From contig NZ_PTJA01000008.1 of the NCBI RefSeq assembly GCF_002934545.1, positions 186,001 to 250,000 on the forward strand: DNA of 64,000 nucleotides. Direction: 5' to 3'. This document shows, piece after piece, positions 1 through 8,580 of this stretch (within the stretch, counting starts at the first letter, position 1; every line of letters starts with the position of its first letter). This stretch comes from Lacrimispora xylanisolvens (lineage in GTDB: Bacteria; Bacillota; Clostridia; Lachnospirales; Lachnospiraceae). The notes beneath the pieces are model-generated. The model was not told the DNA's origin. It saw nothing but the letters and a program-made list of their open reading frames with translations, and did not search any database. Both the position numbers and the translations under genes were made by a program.

Positions 1-1990
1 CACAGGAATGGAGACGGAGATCGGTCATATTGCCGATGCCTTAAATACTGCAAAAGATGAAGAAACACCCCTTCAGATCAAGCTGAATCAGCTCTCCAAG
101 GTGTTGTCCATTATGGTTCTGGGGATCTGCGCCTTAATGTTTGCTGTAAACATTATTCGAATTGGCGTTTCCGGTAACGGCATTCATCTGGAAGAACTGA
201 TTGATACCTTTATGATTGCTGTTTCACTTGCTGTTGCTGCAATACCGGAGGGTCTGGCAGCGGTGGTAACCATTCTTTTATCCATTGGCGTGACTAAAAT
301 GTCCCGTAAGCACGCGATTGTCAGAAAGCTGACAGCAGTTGAAACCTTAGGCTGCACCCAGATCATCTGCTCTGACAAAACCGGAACCTTAACACAAAAC
401 AAAATGACGGTGGTAGAGCACTCCACTTCAGACGAACCCCTTCTTATGACGGCAATGGCACTGTGTTCCGATGCAGTCCTTGACCCGGACAGCCTTCAGG
501 CGGTAGGAGAACCTACGGAATGCGCTTTGGTAAATGACGCGTATAAAAACAACTTATCAAAGCCGGAACTTGCAAAAGATTATGAAAGAATCGGAGAGGC
601 ACCTTTTGATTCCGTAAGAAAAATGATGTCAACGGTGCACAAAAAGAAGGACGGCTCGATAATCCAGTTTACCAAGGGCGCACCAGACGAGGTATTAAAA
701 CGCTGCAGCCATGCGTTTTTAAAAGGAAACATCGTAGCCATGACAGATGATATCCGCCATGATATCATGAAAGCTAACAAAGCAATGGCAGACCGGGCAC
801 TCCGGGTTTTATGCGCATCCATACGAAACTGGGATCAGTCTCCCCATGACCTGGCACCTGAAGCACTGGAGAATGATCTGATCTACCTTGGGCTCTCCGG
901 CATGATTGATCCAGTCCGTCCTGAAGTAAAGGCGGCGATTAAGGAATGCCAGAATGCCAGTATCCGCCCCATTATGATTACAGGCGATCACAAAGATACT
1001 GCTGTAGCCATAGCAAAGGAGCTGGGCATTCTTGAAAATGAGAGCATGGCTATCACCGGCGCGGAACTGGAAAAATTATCGGATGAGGAACTGGAGAAAA
1101 AGATTACCAGCTTTTCGGTCTATGCGCGGGTACAGCCAGAGCACAAAGTCCGTATTGTAAAGACATGGAAGAAGCTCTCTAAAGTAACTGCCATGACTGG
1201 AGATGGAGTCAACGATGCCCCAGCCATTAAAGAAGCCGATATTGGTGTGGGAATGGGAATCACAGGAACTGACGTAACAAAAGATGTTGCAGATATGGTT
1301 CTGGCTGACGACAATTTTGCCACCATTGTTGCAGCGGTTGCCGAAGGCCGAAGGATCTATGACAATATACGAAAAGCAATCCAGTTCCTGCTTTCCTCTA
1401 ACCTGGCAGAGGTAATTGCAGTATTTGTAGCAAGTCTCATTGGCTTTACCATTTTAAAACCGGTACATTTGCTTTGGATCAACCTGATCACGGACTGTTT
1501 CCCGGCTATTGGTCTGGGTATGGAAGCGGAAGAAGCAGATATTATGAAACGAGCCCCCAGAGACCCAAAAGACAGTATTTTTTCTGATGGCGTTGGTGTT
1601 GAAATCGCTTTACAGGGTTTTGTCATTGCACTCCTGACCTTGATCGCATACTTCGTAGGTCATTATGTGGAAAGTGGTGTTTGGGAAATCGCCCAAAGCG
1701 CAGACGGCATGACGATGGCTTTCCTGACATTATCTCTCCTTGAGATGTTCCATTCGTTTAATATGCGTTCCAGAACTCGTTCCATCTTTCATTTAAAAAC
1801 AAAGAACAGCTTTTTAAATGGTTCCCTGCTGATGTCATTTATTTTAACAACCGCAGTTATATACGTTCCCTTTTTAAGAAGAGCATTTTCCTTTGAGCAT
1901 ATCTCACTTCTGGAATATGTCGTGGCTGTGCTGATTGCAGTCTCAATCATACCGATTATGGAAATCGTAAAATTAATGAAACGCAGATAA
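1..1990 (+). CDS. P-type cation (Ca2+-type) ATPase, 3' part
   Basis: ATP-driven cation pump of the plasma membrane, probably Ca2+-type (P2A). The reading frame is open to the left edge (T-G before the first Met), so the N-terminal part including M1-M2 and most of the actuator domain lies outside the window; the apparent ATG at 8 is internal. Visible in order: PEGLAAVVT in M4, the phosphorylation motif SDKTGTLTQNKMT, KGAPDEVLKRC in the nucleotide domain, TGDHKDT, the hinge TGDGVNDAPAI, then five to six C-terminal membrane segments with NLITDCFPAIGLG. These are diagnostic for P-type ATPases; the Ca2+ preference is inferred from overall similarity. Followed by a hairpin terminator shared with the convergent TetR gene. 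Confidence 0.93.
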   Translation, partial: TGMETEIGHIADALNTAKDEETPLQIKLNQLSKVLSIMVLGICALMFAVNIIRIGVSGNGIHLEELIDTFMIAVSLAVAAIPEGLAAVVTILLSIGVTKMSRKHAIVRKLTAVETLGCTQIICSDKTGTLTQNKMTVVEHSTSDEPLLMTAMALCSDAVLDPDSLQAVGEPTECALVNDAYKNNLSKPELAKDYERIGEAPFDSVRKMMSTVHKKKDGSIIQFTKGAPDEVLKRCSHAFLKGNIVAMTDDIRHDIMKANKAMADRALRVLCASIRNWDQSPHDLAPEALENDLIYLGLSGMIDPVRPEVKAAIKECQNASIRPIMITGDHKDTAVAIAKELGILENESMAITGAELEKLSDEELEKKITSFSVYARVQPEHKVRIVKTWKKLSKVTAMTGDGVNDAPAIKEADIGVGMGITGTDVTKDVADMVLADDNFATIVAAVAEGRRIYDNIRKAIQFLLSSNLAEVIAVFVASLIGFTILKPVHLLWINLITDCFPAIGLGMEAEEADIMKRAPRDPKDSIFSDGVGVEIALQGFVIALLTLIAYFVGHYVESGVWEIAQSADGMTMAFLTLSLLEMFHSFNMRSRTRSIFHLKTKNSFLNGSLLMSFILTTAVIYVPFLRRAFSFEHISLLEYVVAVLIAVSIIPIMEIVKLMKRR

Positions 1991-1995
1991 TAGCA

Positions 1996-2046
1996 GGCCG
2001 TCGGATTCATCTGTTCCTAGTAAGAAACAGATGAATCTGGCGGCCT
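1996..2046. terminator. bidirectional hairpin between convergent genes
   Basis: A long stem built from GGATTCATCTGTT and AACAGATGAATCT, extended by GGCCG/CGGCC, with a short loop around 2014-2022. It sits just after the ATPase stop and just before the end of the convergent TetR gene, so it can serve both. U-tracts are weak on either side. Confidence 0.6.
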
Positions 2047-2052
2047 TACTAT

Positions 2053-2622
2053 TTACTCTCCGGAATAGTTAAATACCTTTGCCAGATACATAAAAAGCTG
2101 AGTATGTCTGGTCAGCTCCTCATATCCATCATTTTTCAGGCACCATTTCATTGCAGTCAGCACAAGTGACGCATATTGATTTGACAAATAATCCAATAGT
2201 TCTATGGACTTTTTATTTGTCTTTAACTGTCTCTCATAAAAGCTCTCTTGCAGGAAATTGTACATATCCTCATATAAGTGAATGGTTTCTGTATGTATTT
2301 CAAAAAGTGCCAGAATTTCTTCTCTCCGGTCAGATAGAATCTGATACATTGGTTTAATCACCATAATGGCATCTTCCATTTTATCGCATTCAAGTCTGTC
2401 CATAACTCCCACTTTTAATACATCAAATATGCCGTTGCAAAGAGTTTCAGCCAGCTGATATTTATCCATATAATGCTTGTAGAATGTAGAACGGTTAATT
2501 AATGCACGGTCAAGAATATCCTGAACCGTTATTTTATGAAAATCCTTTTCTTTCAACAACGAGATAAACGAATTTTCAATGTTTTTTCTGGTTTTTCTCA
2601 CGCGCAAATCATTCTGGTTCAT
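2053..2622 (-). CDS. TetR/AcrR family transcriptional regulator
   Basis: 189-residue DNA-binding repressor, normal TetR length. The N-terminal HTH (about residues 8-55) has the family pattern: KTRKNIENSFISLL, ITVQDILDRA, NRSTFYKHYMDK. The helical C-terminal part resembles the TetR_C domain frequent in Firmicutes regulators and would bind an unknown ligand. It is divergent from the HXXEE membrane protein gene at 2777, across about 155 bp, so that gene is the most likely target; autoregulation is also likely. Ligand unknown. Confidence 0.88.
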   Translation of the reverse strand: MNQNDLRVRKTRKNIENSFISLLKEKDFHKITVQDILDRALINRSTFYKHYMDKYQLAETLCNGIFDVLKVGVMDRLECDKMEDAIMVIKPMYQILSDRREEILALFEIHTETIHLYEDMYNFLQESFYERQLKTNKKSIELLDYLSNQYASLVLTAMKWCLKNDGYEELTRHTQLFMYLAKVFNYSGE

Positions 2623-2776
2623 GAGTACTCCTTTCCAGGCAACATTTTAGTACATTCAATATAGATAAGCAACATTCTGTATCTTATTATAGCTTATTTA
2701 TATAACAAATAAAATTCTGTTGATTGAAACTTTTCGCCATATAATTAAAATAAAATCAAAAAGGAGAGATTCAATT

Positions 2777-3286
2777 ATGAATGAATTAAGATGGTTTACC
2801 TGGCTATTTCCGTTATTATTTATTGTGCATGATATGGAAGAGATTATGAAAGCGAAACAGTGGTGTAAAAAAGGATTAAGACAATTGATTCCTCTTCCAA
2901 TCACACCTTTTGGTGACACTAACAACACAGCAGCTTTTTCCGTTGGGGTATTTGAAGAACTTATTTTGTGGATGTCTGCCACTTTACTGGGAAACATCAC
3001 CGGTTTTTATGGATTATGGTATGGTCTGCTGACAGCAAATATCATTCATCTGGTTCTATTTCATATTATCCTGCTACCCTTATCTTACCGGCATTACGTG
3101 CCTGGCGAGGTGACCGCATGGCTGACCCTGTTCCCCTGTTTCTACATCCTGATTCTTGCGCAAAGGATCTTAAATTACTCAGCAATTGAGATCGCACTTT
3201 GGGTTACTATCGGCCTGGTTTTTGCATTTGGAAATGTTAAAATTCTTCACAAGAACATGCATCAGCTGGCAAGACTTGTTGGATAA
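2777..3286 (+). CDS. HXXEE domain membrane protein
   Basis: 169-residue integral membrane protein with the family signature near the N-terminus, HDMEE within FIVHDMEEIM. Four to five hydrophobic segments follow; a second His-rich stretch (NIIHLVLFHIILL, then YRHYVPGE) is also typical. The molecular function of the family is not known; the conserved His and Glu residues suggest metal binding or catalysis in the membrane. The start at 2777 is preferred over a longer frame from 2720 because AAGGAGAG lies about 8 bases upstream of it. Divergent from the TetR gene, which probably controls it. Confidence 0.82.
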   Translation: MNELRWFTWLFPLLFIVHDMEEIMKAKQWCKKGLRQLIPLPITPFGDTNNTAAFSVGVFEELILWMSATLLGNITGFYGLWYGLLTANIIHLVLFHIILLPLSYRHYVPGEVTAWLTLFPCFYILILAQRILNYSAIEIALWVTIGLVFAFGNVKILHKNMHQLARLVG

Positions 3287-3315
3287 TCGGATATAAATAT
3301 ATGATGCAGCCCAAA

Positions 3316-3735
3316 CTATATTTTTTTAATCAAAAACATTTCCATGGGCTGCTCATATCCCGGGATATTAATAATTAATCCGCCGCTATCCTGATACCCT
3401 AATTTTCTATAGAAGTACTGGGCATCCTCATCCACCTGGGTAGACGTCATCAGCATACCATATCCCATTGACTTCATATCATTTTCCCAAAAATTCATCA
3501 GCTTATTTCCATAGCCCCTGCCCCGAGTATCAGAGTCAACATAGAGCATTGTACAAAATGGAGTATTATCCCAAAAAAGATTGTATCTCAACAAGCCATA
3601 CGGAATATGATCTTCTAACAGAACATACCCCATTTTATCCCTGATCTTTTTTTCAAATTCAGTCGTCTGCAAATGCCTATCAAGCTTTAGCCAGAAATTT
3701 CTATCTTCTTCCTGTACATATCTTATACTCACCAT
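3316..3735 (-). CDS. GNAT family N-acetyltransferase
   Basis: 139-residue single-domain acetyltransferase. The acetyl-CoA pyrophosphate-binding motif A is seen as DSDTRGRGYGNKLMNFW (about residues 68-85), followed by DEDAQYFYRKLGYQDSGG, the usual motif B region. The substrate cannot be told from sequence. The ATG is preceded by GGAGG at an unusually long distance of about 15 bases, so the start is less certain than the body. First of several short minus-strand accessory genes. Confidence 0.85.
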   Translation of the reverse strand: MVSIRYVQEEDRNFWLKLDRHLQTTEFEKKIRDKMGYVLLEDHIPYGLLRYNLFWDNTPFCTMLYVDSDTRGRGYGNKLMNFWENDMKSMGYGMLMTSTQVDEDAQYFYRKLGYQDSGGLIINIPGYEQPMEMFLIKKI

Positions 3736-3765
3736 AGGAATCTTTACACCGCCTCCTGTTATCTA

Positions 3766-4164
3766 TCAGCAATAATCCTCATATTCTTCATTTGTCATTA
3801 ACCGGTATCCATTCTCTTCGTCCCATATAAACTCCACATCTTCTAATGAAGCCTCCCATATCGCATCTGGAATCACTCTTCGAAGGGAAGTCAGCCACTC
3901 TATGAAAAAGAATAATGCTTCTGTCTGCATTTCCACTATTTCATCATTCATATCATCACTATCATCACACGGATATGGAAGCTTGACAGCACCAGAAAAG
4001 ATGCATGTGGGTTCAGCCAGATCATAGGAGTACTGGCACAGCGTCTCGCCTCTTTCCGGGAAGGGATAATTTTCTTCGCATTCTTTTAAAATCTGATTAA
4101 TCTTCTCCTGCTCTGACTGGGTAAGAGGGTAGTTTCTATTTGCCTGATAATAAATACTTGTCAT
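3766..4164 (-). CDS. hypothetical acidic protein
   Basis: 132 residues, no family recognised. The protein is acidic, with a DDSDDMNDE stretch in the middle, aromatic-rich segments (FFFIEWLTSL) and an acidic C-terminus ending in EEYEDYC. No signal peptide or membrane segment is seen. The start at 4164 is chosen over the longer frame to 4182 because GGAGC stands 6 bases before it. Lies between GNAT and methyltransferase genes on the same strand; context does not indicate a role. Confidence 0.65.
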   Translation of the reverse strand: MTSIYYQANRNYPLTQSEQEKINQILKECEENYPFPERGETLCQYSYDLAEPTCIFSGAVKLPYPCDDSDDMNDEIVEMQTEALFFFIEWLTSLRRVIPDAIWEASLEDVEFIWDEENGYRLMTNEEYEDYC

Positions 4165-4187
4165 AATCCCGCTCCTTTTCAAGTAAC

Positions 4188-4949
4188 TTACTTTCTCAAT
4201 ATTATCATGCTATGTAAGCTATATCCTAACAAACTTTTATCTTCACAGGTTTTCAAATGAAATTGATACCACTTATTAAAATTTTCCTCATCAGCAGCAT
4301 TAATTTTATCAGAAAGTAAATAATTTATTCCATCAACGGCAAGATGGCAAACAATTTCCATATGAAAACTCAATGCCATTTTCTCTATTTCATAAGGCGT
4401 CATATACAGGAACACCCCATCTGTAGTCCTGTTTTCAAACCATTTGTCCGCCTGATCCATGTTATTTAACTTATCATCAAGCCCAACAATAACTCCAGCC
4501 ATTGTATTGATGTAGGAAATAACCAACAATCCACCTGGTTTTAACACACGCAGACATTCTTTCATGATACCCGATCTTATCTCATCATCAACATGATAAA
4601 ACGCTCCCATACATAGTACTGCATCGAAATTTTCATCACTAAACCTTGAAAGATCCAGCATATTCCCAACATAAATATCTTTTAATACAGGACTATTCTT
4701 TTGCTTCTCCCGAATAATATCAATATTACCAGGAACGATATCCCCTGCAATAACCTCATATCCCGATTCAGCCAAAGGAAACGCATAGTTTCCAGTCCCT
4801 GCACAACCATCTAATAGAAAAGCACCTTCTTTAATAAACTTCTTTAAATAATGCATACTGGTCAGCCATTCTATCTTATGGCTATTGTTTCGAAAAAGCC
4901 TGCCATCTTCATCGTATGCTTTATAATAATTTATAATTTCGCGTTCCAT
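4188..4949 (-). CDS. class I SAM-dependent methyltransferase
   Basis: 253-residue Rossmann-fold methyltransferase. Motif I is LLDGCAGTGNYAFPLAESG, followed by the acidic end of strand 2 (VIAGDI), the motif II region NFDAVLCMGAFYHV and the strand-5 region ECLRVLKPGGLLVISYIN. This matches the Methyltransf_11/25 group; the methyl acceptor is unknown. The start at 4949 has a strong GGGGGAGGGG site; a longer frame to 5000 lacks one. The local base composition is AT-rich compared with the ribosomal gene block, consistent with an acquired or fast-evolving accessory gene. Confidence 0.85.
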   Translation of the reverse strand: MEREIINYYKAYDEDGRLFRNNSHKIEWLTSMHYLKKFIKEGAFLLDGCAGTGNYAFPLAESGYEVIAGDIVPGNIDIIREKQKNSPVLKDIYVGNMLDLSRFSDENFDAVLCMGAFYHVDDEIRSGIMKECLRVLKPGGLLVISYINTMAGVIVGLDDKLNNMDQADKWFENRTTDGVFLYMTPYEIEKMALSFHMEIVCHLAVDGINYLLSDKINAADEENFNKWYQFHLKTCEDKSLLGYSLHSMIILRK

Positions 4950-5001
4950 AACCCCTCCCCCTAATTCACTTTTTGTTTTAGCCAAAACGCTAAATTTCAT
5001 A

Positions 5002-5484
5002 TCACTCTGTGATTTTCAAATAGTAGCATACTCGATCATTCATTTCCCGCTGTTTATTCCACGTATTTTTTATCGCATCATTAATATTTTTCGCATCCTG
5101 AAAATCAGCTTGTCTTTTTTTACAATGTTCTGCAAGCAGTTCATCACTTATATCAAGATATACCAGCACTTCGCAATCCAATAGTATTAACGTGAATAAT
5201 GGGTGTCCGGGCTTCACCGTTACCCTCTCTCTGACCAGCCTGCCTGCAAAGTCACCAATTTCTTTCGTCCATGGTTTCTGGCATAAATGTGCTTCCTCTT
5301 CTTCGGTTAATTGAGGCCACAATTCATCATCCATATCCACAGTCTCTGGAATCAGCTCATGCAATGTAGACTTTCCGCAACAAGTAGTAGCCATGATACA
5401 AATACGGTCATTTTTGTGTTTATCAAATATTTTCTTTAAAGAATCTACCGTTTCTTTTGCTGATGTATTTATTTCCATATTCAT
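5002..5484 (-). CDS. P-loop NTPase/kinase-like protein
   Basis: 160 residues with one P-loop near the N-terminus, ATTCCGKST (about residues 31-39), matching the relaxed Walker A pattern [AG]xxxxGK[ST]. VDMDDELW follows as in small-molecule kinases, and LILLDCEVLVYLDIS resembles the core strand with a Walker-B-like aspartate. Length and layout fit a small kinase or nucleotide-binding protein; the substrate is unknown. Start at 5484 chosen because GAGGGG precedes it by about 5 bases; a second in-frame ATG lies two codons later. Sits between two methyltransferase genes on the same strand. Confidence 0.68.
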   Translation of the reverse strand: MNMEINTSAKETVDSLKKIFDKHKNDRICIMATTCCGKSTLHELIPETVDMDDELWPQLTEEEEAHLCQKPWTKEIGDFAGRLVRERVTVKPGHPLFTLILLDCEVLVYLDISDELLAEHCKKRQADFQDAKNINDAIKNTWNKQREMNDRVCYYLKITE

Positions 5485-5518
5485 TTGTTCCCCTCTTTGT
5501 TTATATACGCTAATAACC

Positions 5519-6301
5519 CTACGGCTTTCTTGCAAGCTGCAAATCTATGGTATCGTAGATTGTAATTATACCACCCAGATTGTCTATTGCCGTTTCAATC
5601 TCTGAAAAGAACTTTGCTCTTATGCTTTCTTCAATTGCTATATGATCAGAGTAAGTACCGAGAAGAGATGTATATTCTTTCGAAGTAAAAGTTCTTGTTC
5701 TATGATATAATTTATAACTTATGTCAACAAAGCCGTATTGACTTGCTATATTAGCACGTTCTTTTGCTGCATTTTCGCTATATTCATTATCGCTAAATGT
5801 CCCGGGCATGTATACAGAATAAACCTTTTGAATAGCATTATGTATTTCCTCTCTCCCCTTATCCTTATAAGGATGGTTGGCAAAGCGCGCAAATACACCA
5901 CCACTTTTTAATAGTGCAAAAACTTTCTTATATCCAACTTGCTCTGGTATCCAGTGAAATGCTGATGCAGAATATATTAAATCACATGTATTGTCTTCAC
6001 ATTTAAAGTCCTCAAACTTTGCTGTTATGGCAGAAAAATTTGGGTATTCCTTAAATTTATTACGACATTGCTCAGCCAGTTCAGCACCATATTCCACAGC
6101 TGTCAGGTTACAGCCCGTTTTCAATATTGGTAATGTCGCCTGACCTCCTCCAATTCCAACTTCCACAACATTACTGGATTGATTAATTGGAATATAACTG
6201 AAAATATCTTTATATAACTCTGGTACATATCCTGGACGCAATTTTTCATATTTTTCTGCCACTGTATTAAAGGTCCATTCCAATCCTTGAATCACTGCCA
6301 T
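5519..6301 (-). CDS. class I SAM-dependent methyltransferase
   Basis: 260 residues. Glycine-rich motif I is VVEVGIGGGQATLPIL, then LTAVEYGAELAEQC at the SAM-ribose acidic position, and DLIYSASAFHWIPE, which is typical of the UbiE/Tam-like group where a W follows AFH. The acceptor is unknown, probably a small molecule. Start at 6301 is supported by TGGAGGG 7 bases upstream. The gene is AT-rich like its neighbours and unlike the methyltransferase at 4188, to which it shows no obvious close similarity. Confidence 0.85.
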   Translation of the reverse strand: MAVIQGLEWTFNTVAEKYEKLRPGYVPELYKDIFSYIPINQSSNVVEVGIGGGQATLPILKTGCNLTAVEYGAELAEQCRNKFKEYPNFSAITAKFEDFKCEDNTCDLIYSASAFHWIPEQVGYKKVFALLKSGGVFARFANHPYKDKGREEIHNAIQKVYSVYMPGTFSDNEYSENAAKERANIASQYGFVDISYKLYHRTRTFTSKEYTSLLGTYSDHIAIEESIRAKFFSEIETAIDNLGGIITIYDTIDLQLARKP

Positions 6302-6432
6302 AATATTCCCTCCATATAATTGATCTAAAGTATAATACTGCACCCTGATTTGTAGCTCTGAGTTTAAAAGTTCATTATCTACCTTAACTTAATAAATTCA
6401 CAATAATGGTGTTGAATTAAGATGCAATCATA

Positions 6433-6918
6433 TCAGGTTAATACTATATATTCCATATAACCAACTGTAAATGGTGCACCATCATACTTTTTATATCCCA
6501 TATTTATAAAGCCATTATCTTCGTACCACTTTCTCAGACATTTATTGTCATCTATCATTCCCAACGTAATTTTATTAGCACCCAGTTCTTTTGCCTTTTG
6601 TTTACAAAAAATAAGAAGTTCTTTACCGTAACCTTTTCTCCTGAATTCAGGAAGAATAATAATATCATCTAACTTGCAAATGTCGTCATCACACATTTTC
6701 ATACCCATAAAACCAATAAGTTTATCATTATGTAAATACCCGAACATCAATGTACTGTCTTCAAACTCTGTCAACAACTTTTCATACGGTAAACTTGCAC
6801 GGCCTCTATCAGGGCAGTTTTCTTCCGTCAGACCAAACTCAATCGCAACAGTTTCATAGCCTTGATGAAATATGTTTAGACAATTAATTAGATCATCTTT
6901 TTCAATAGGTTTTATCAT
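6433..6918 (-). CDS. GNAT family N-acetyltransferase
   Basis: 161 residues. Motif A is IILPEFRRKGYGKELLIF, with the R/Q-x-x-G-x-G/A acetyl-CoA loop, followed by LGANKITLGMIDDN and CLRKWYEDNGFINMGYKKYD. Typical small-molecule acetyltransferase architecture; substrate not predictable. Start at 6918 has GGAGG 6 bases upstream, better than the longer frame to 6951. Last gene of the AT-rich accessory stretch before the ribosomal protein operon. Confidence 0.85.
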   Translation of the reverse strand: MIKPIEKDDLINCLNIFHQGYETVAIEFGLTEENCPDRGRASLPYEKLLTEFEDSTLMFGYLHNDKLIGFMGMKMCDDDICKLDDIIILPEFRRKGYGKELLIFCKQKAKELGANKITLGMIDDNKCLRKWYEDNGFINMGYKKYDGAPFTVGYMEYIVLT

Positions 6919-6982
6919 ACTGCACCTCCGATTACATATATGGTGAATCAACTAATACTATATAATATACCATAATAAAACT

Positions 6983-7020
6983 TACAAAAAAAGACCCCAC
7001 ATTCTCATGTGAAGTCTTTC
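6983..7020 (-). terminator. Rho-independent terminator of the rpsF-ssb-rpsR operon
   Basis: Read on the minus strand, a stem AAAGACTTCACAT / ATGTGGGGTCTTT with a short loop is followed by seven to eight T residues. It lies about 115 bases after the rpsR stop. Confidence 0.8.
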
Positions 7021-7134
7021 TATATCACGAAACTCTCTTCCCAGCCAATATACCACTGAAAAAATCATCCCGATTTGAGTAAATTTTGAGTAAAACTCCT
7101 TTACCCTATCCGCAAACCCTTATCAAATAAGGAT

Positions 7135-7401
7135 TTACTCCATAGTGTAAGGCATAAGAGCGATATGTCTAGCTCTCTTAATAGCAACAGTCAGTGCTCT
7201 CTGATGCTTAGCACAGTTGCCAGTGATACGTCTGGGAAGAATTTTTCCTCTTTCAGACACGTATCTTTTTAATTTATTTACATCTTTATAATCGATAACG
7301 CCATTCTTCTCGCCGCAGAATACGCATACTTTTTTTCTTCTGCGCATGCCGCCTCTTCTCATCTTAGCGCCATCAGCTTTATCATTCCTGTTAAATGCCA
7401 T
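7135..7401 (-). CDS. rpsR: 30S ribosomal protein S18
   Basis: 88 residues; small-subunit ribosomal protein that pairs with S6 on the platform of the 30S subunit. The sequence has the S18 core [19 protein letters not shown], then [22 protein letters not shown], and ends ALMPYTM. Two N-terminal cysteines (VCVFCG) form half of a zinc-binding pair kept in some S18 forms. Last gene of rpsF-ssb-rpsR, 20 bases after ssb, sharing its promoter at 8262-8290. Confidence 0.98.
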   Translation of the reverse strand: MAFNRNDKADGAKMRRGGMRRRKKVCVFCGEKNGVIDYKDVNKLKRYVSERGKILPRRITGNCAKHQRALTVAIKRARHIALMPYTME

Positions 7402-7421
7402 TGGGATACCTCCTGTTAGAT

Positions 7422-7874
7422 TTAGTTGAATGGAAGTCCTTCGTCTTCGACTCCATCCGGGATATTCATAAATCCATCGCCGATTGCACTGGAGGGAGCT
7501 GGTCTGGAGGTTGGCTGATAGCCGCCGCCTTCGCCTGGAGCACCGCCCTTGCTGTCTGCGAATTCCTGATCTTCTACAACGATATCTGTTGTATATACTT
7601 TTACGCCGTCTTTATTCGTATAACTTCCAGTCTGGATCCTTCCGGAAATCAGTACTCTCATACCCTGACGGAAATACTTCTCTGCAAACTCACCTGCTTT
7701 GTCAAATGCAACGCAATTGATAAAATCAGCGGTCTGCTCATTGCCGTCCTGACTTCTGCGGCTTCTGCGATCAACAGCAAGGGTATACCTTGCGATGGCC
7801 ATAGCACGCTCGCCCTGGGAATATCTTACTTCTGGATCACGGGTCAATCTGCCCATAAGGATTACTCTGTTCAT
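7422..7874 (-). CDS. ssb: single-stranded DNA-binding protein
   Basis: 150 residues; binds single-stranded DNA as a tetramer in replication and repair. The OB fold occupies about residues 1-105 ([49 protein letters not shown]), followed by a Gly/Pro-rich linker and an acidic tail ending DEGLPFN, the variant of the usual DDDLPF tip that recruits partner proteins. Located between rpsF and rpsR as in most Firmicutes. Confidence 0.97.
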   Translation of the reverse strand: MNRVILMGRLTRDPEVRYSQGERAMAIARYTLAVDRRSRRSQDGNEQTADFINCVAFDKAGEFAEKYFRQGMRVLISGRIQTGSYTNKDGVKVYTTDIVVEDQEFADSKGGAPGEGGGYQPTSRPAPSSAIGDGFMNIPDGVEDEGLPFN

Positions 7875-7896
7875 ACGATCACGCTTTCTTTATCTA

Positions 7897-8184
7897 TTAT
7901 GCTTCTTGTTTCACGCATAAGTATCTGATAACCGGCTCCATAATACGAACGTTTTCTTCTAATTCGTTCGGTGTATTGGACGCGCCATCAAATTTGATGA
8001 AGTAGTAGAATCCTTCTTTCATTTTCTGAATTTCGTAAGCTAATCTCTTCTTACCCCATTCATCAACGCCAGTTACAGTTCCGCCGAAACGAGTAATGTA
8101 ACCATTAATCTTTTCCATGGCAGCTGCTCTCTCTTCATCTTCGAGCTTTGCGTTCAGAACAATTGTTAATTCATATTTGTTCAT
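7897..8184 (-). CDS. rpsF: 30S ribosomal protein S6
   Basis: 95 residues; S6 binds S18 and helices of 16S rRNA. Recognisable segments: MNKYELTIVLNAKLEDEE, GTVTGVDEWGKKRLAYEIQK and EGFYYFIKFDG, with the usual MEPVIRYL near the end. First gene of the operon, with an AGGAGG site about 7 bases before the ATG and a leader of roughly 70 bases that may fold for S6:S18 autoregulation (see findings). Confidence 0.98.
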   Translation of the reverse strand: MNKYELTIVLNAKLEDEERAAAMEKINGYITRFGGTVTGVDEWGKKRLAYEIQKMKEGFYYFIKFDGASNTPNELEENVRIMEPVIRYLCVKQEA

Positions 8185-8261
8185 GCTTGTTTACCTCCTT
8201 GTGGTCTCTGGCCCCTGACTTCAGTTTCAGGAGCAAGGATTAATATATGTCACGGTACAGT

Positions 8262-8290
8262 ATTATACCGGAAATTTATGATAAAAGCAA
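8262..8290 (-). promoter_or_regulatory. promoter of the rpsF operon
   Basis: On the minus strand, -35 TTGCTT and -10 TATAAT are separated by exactly 17 bases, upstream of rpsF. Near-consensus housekeeping sigma-factor promoter. Confidence 0.75.
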
Positions 8291-8335
8291 GTCCTTTTCC
8301 CACTTTTATCACTTTTTTCTTATATAATAGGGATT

Positions 8336-8533
8336 TTATGATTTTGGCTGCCCATCTTTTCCCTTTAATCCTCTGGTATTCTTCTCCACCAGCTTCCTGG
8401 GTACCATAATCTGATGGCCGCATCCCGTGCATTTTAAACGAAAATCAGCTCCAACACGCAGAATTTCCCATTCCTGGCTTCCACATGGATGCTGCTTTTT
8501 TAATTTTACAACATCTCCAACTTCATAGATCAT
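8336..8533 (-). CDS. DUF951 domain-containing protein
   Basis: 65-residue conserved Firmicutes protein of unknown function. It shows the family pattern: MIYEVGDVVKLKKQHPCGS, EWEILRVGADFRLKCTGCGHQI and VPRKLVEK. HPCG and CTGCGH together look like a Cys/His metal site. The start at 8533 fits the family length; the open frame extends to 8644 only because it overlaps the aldo/keto reductase gene. An AGGTG site precedes the start. The gene commonly lies directly upstream of rpsF, as here. Confidence 0.88.
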   Translation of the reverse strand: MIYEVGDVVKLKKQHPCGSQEWEILRVGADFRLKCTGCGHQIMVPRKLVEKNTRGLKGKDGQPKS

Positions 8534-8580
8534 ATCATACACCTGTCCCGTACGTTTTATTTTCTCTTTCAAATAAGACG

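Noticed and set aside
3290-3335. Possible AT-only terminator between HXXEE and GNAT genes
   Set aside because: Seven-base A/T stem only; too weak to call.
7395-7928. 177-codon plus-strand frame over ssb
   Set aside because: Antisense to a certain ssb gene; no similarity or RBS, arises from codon bias.
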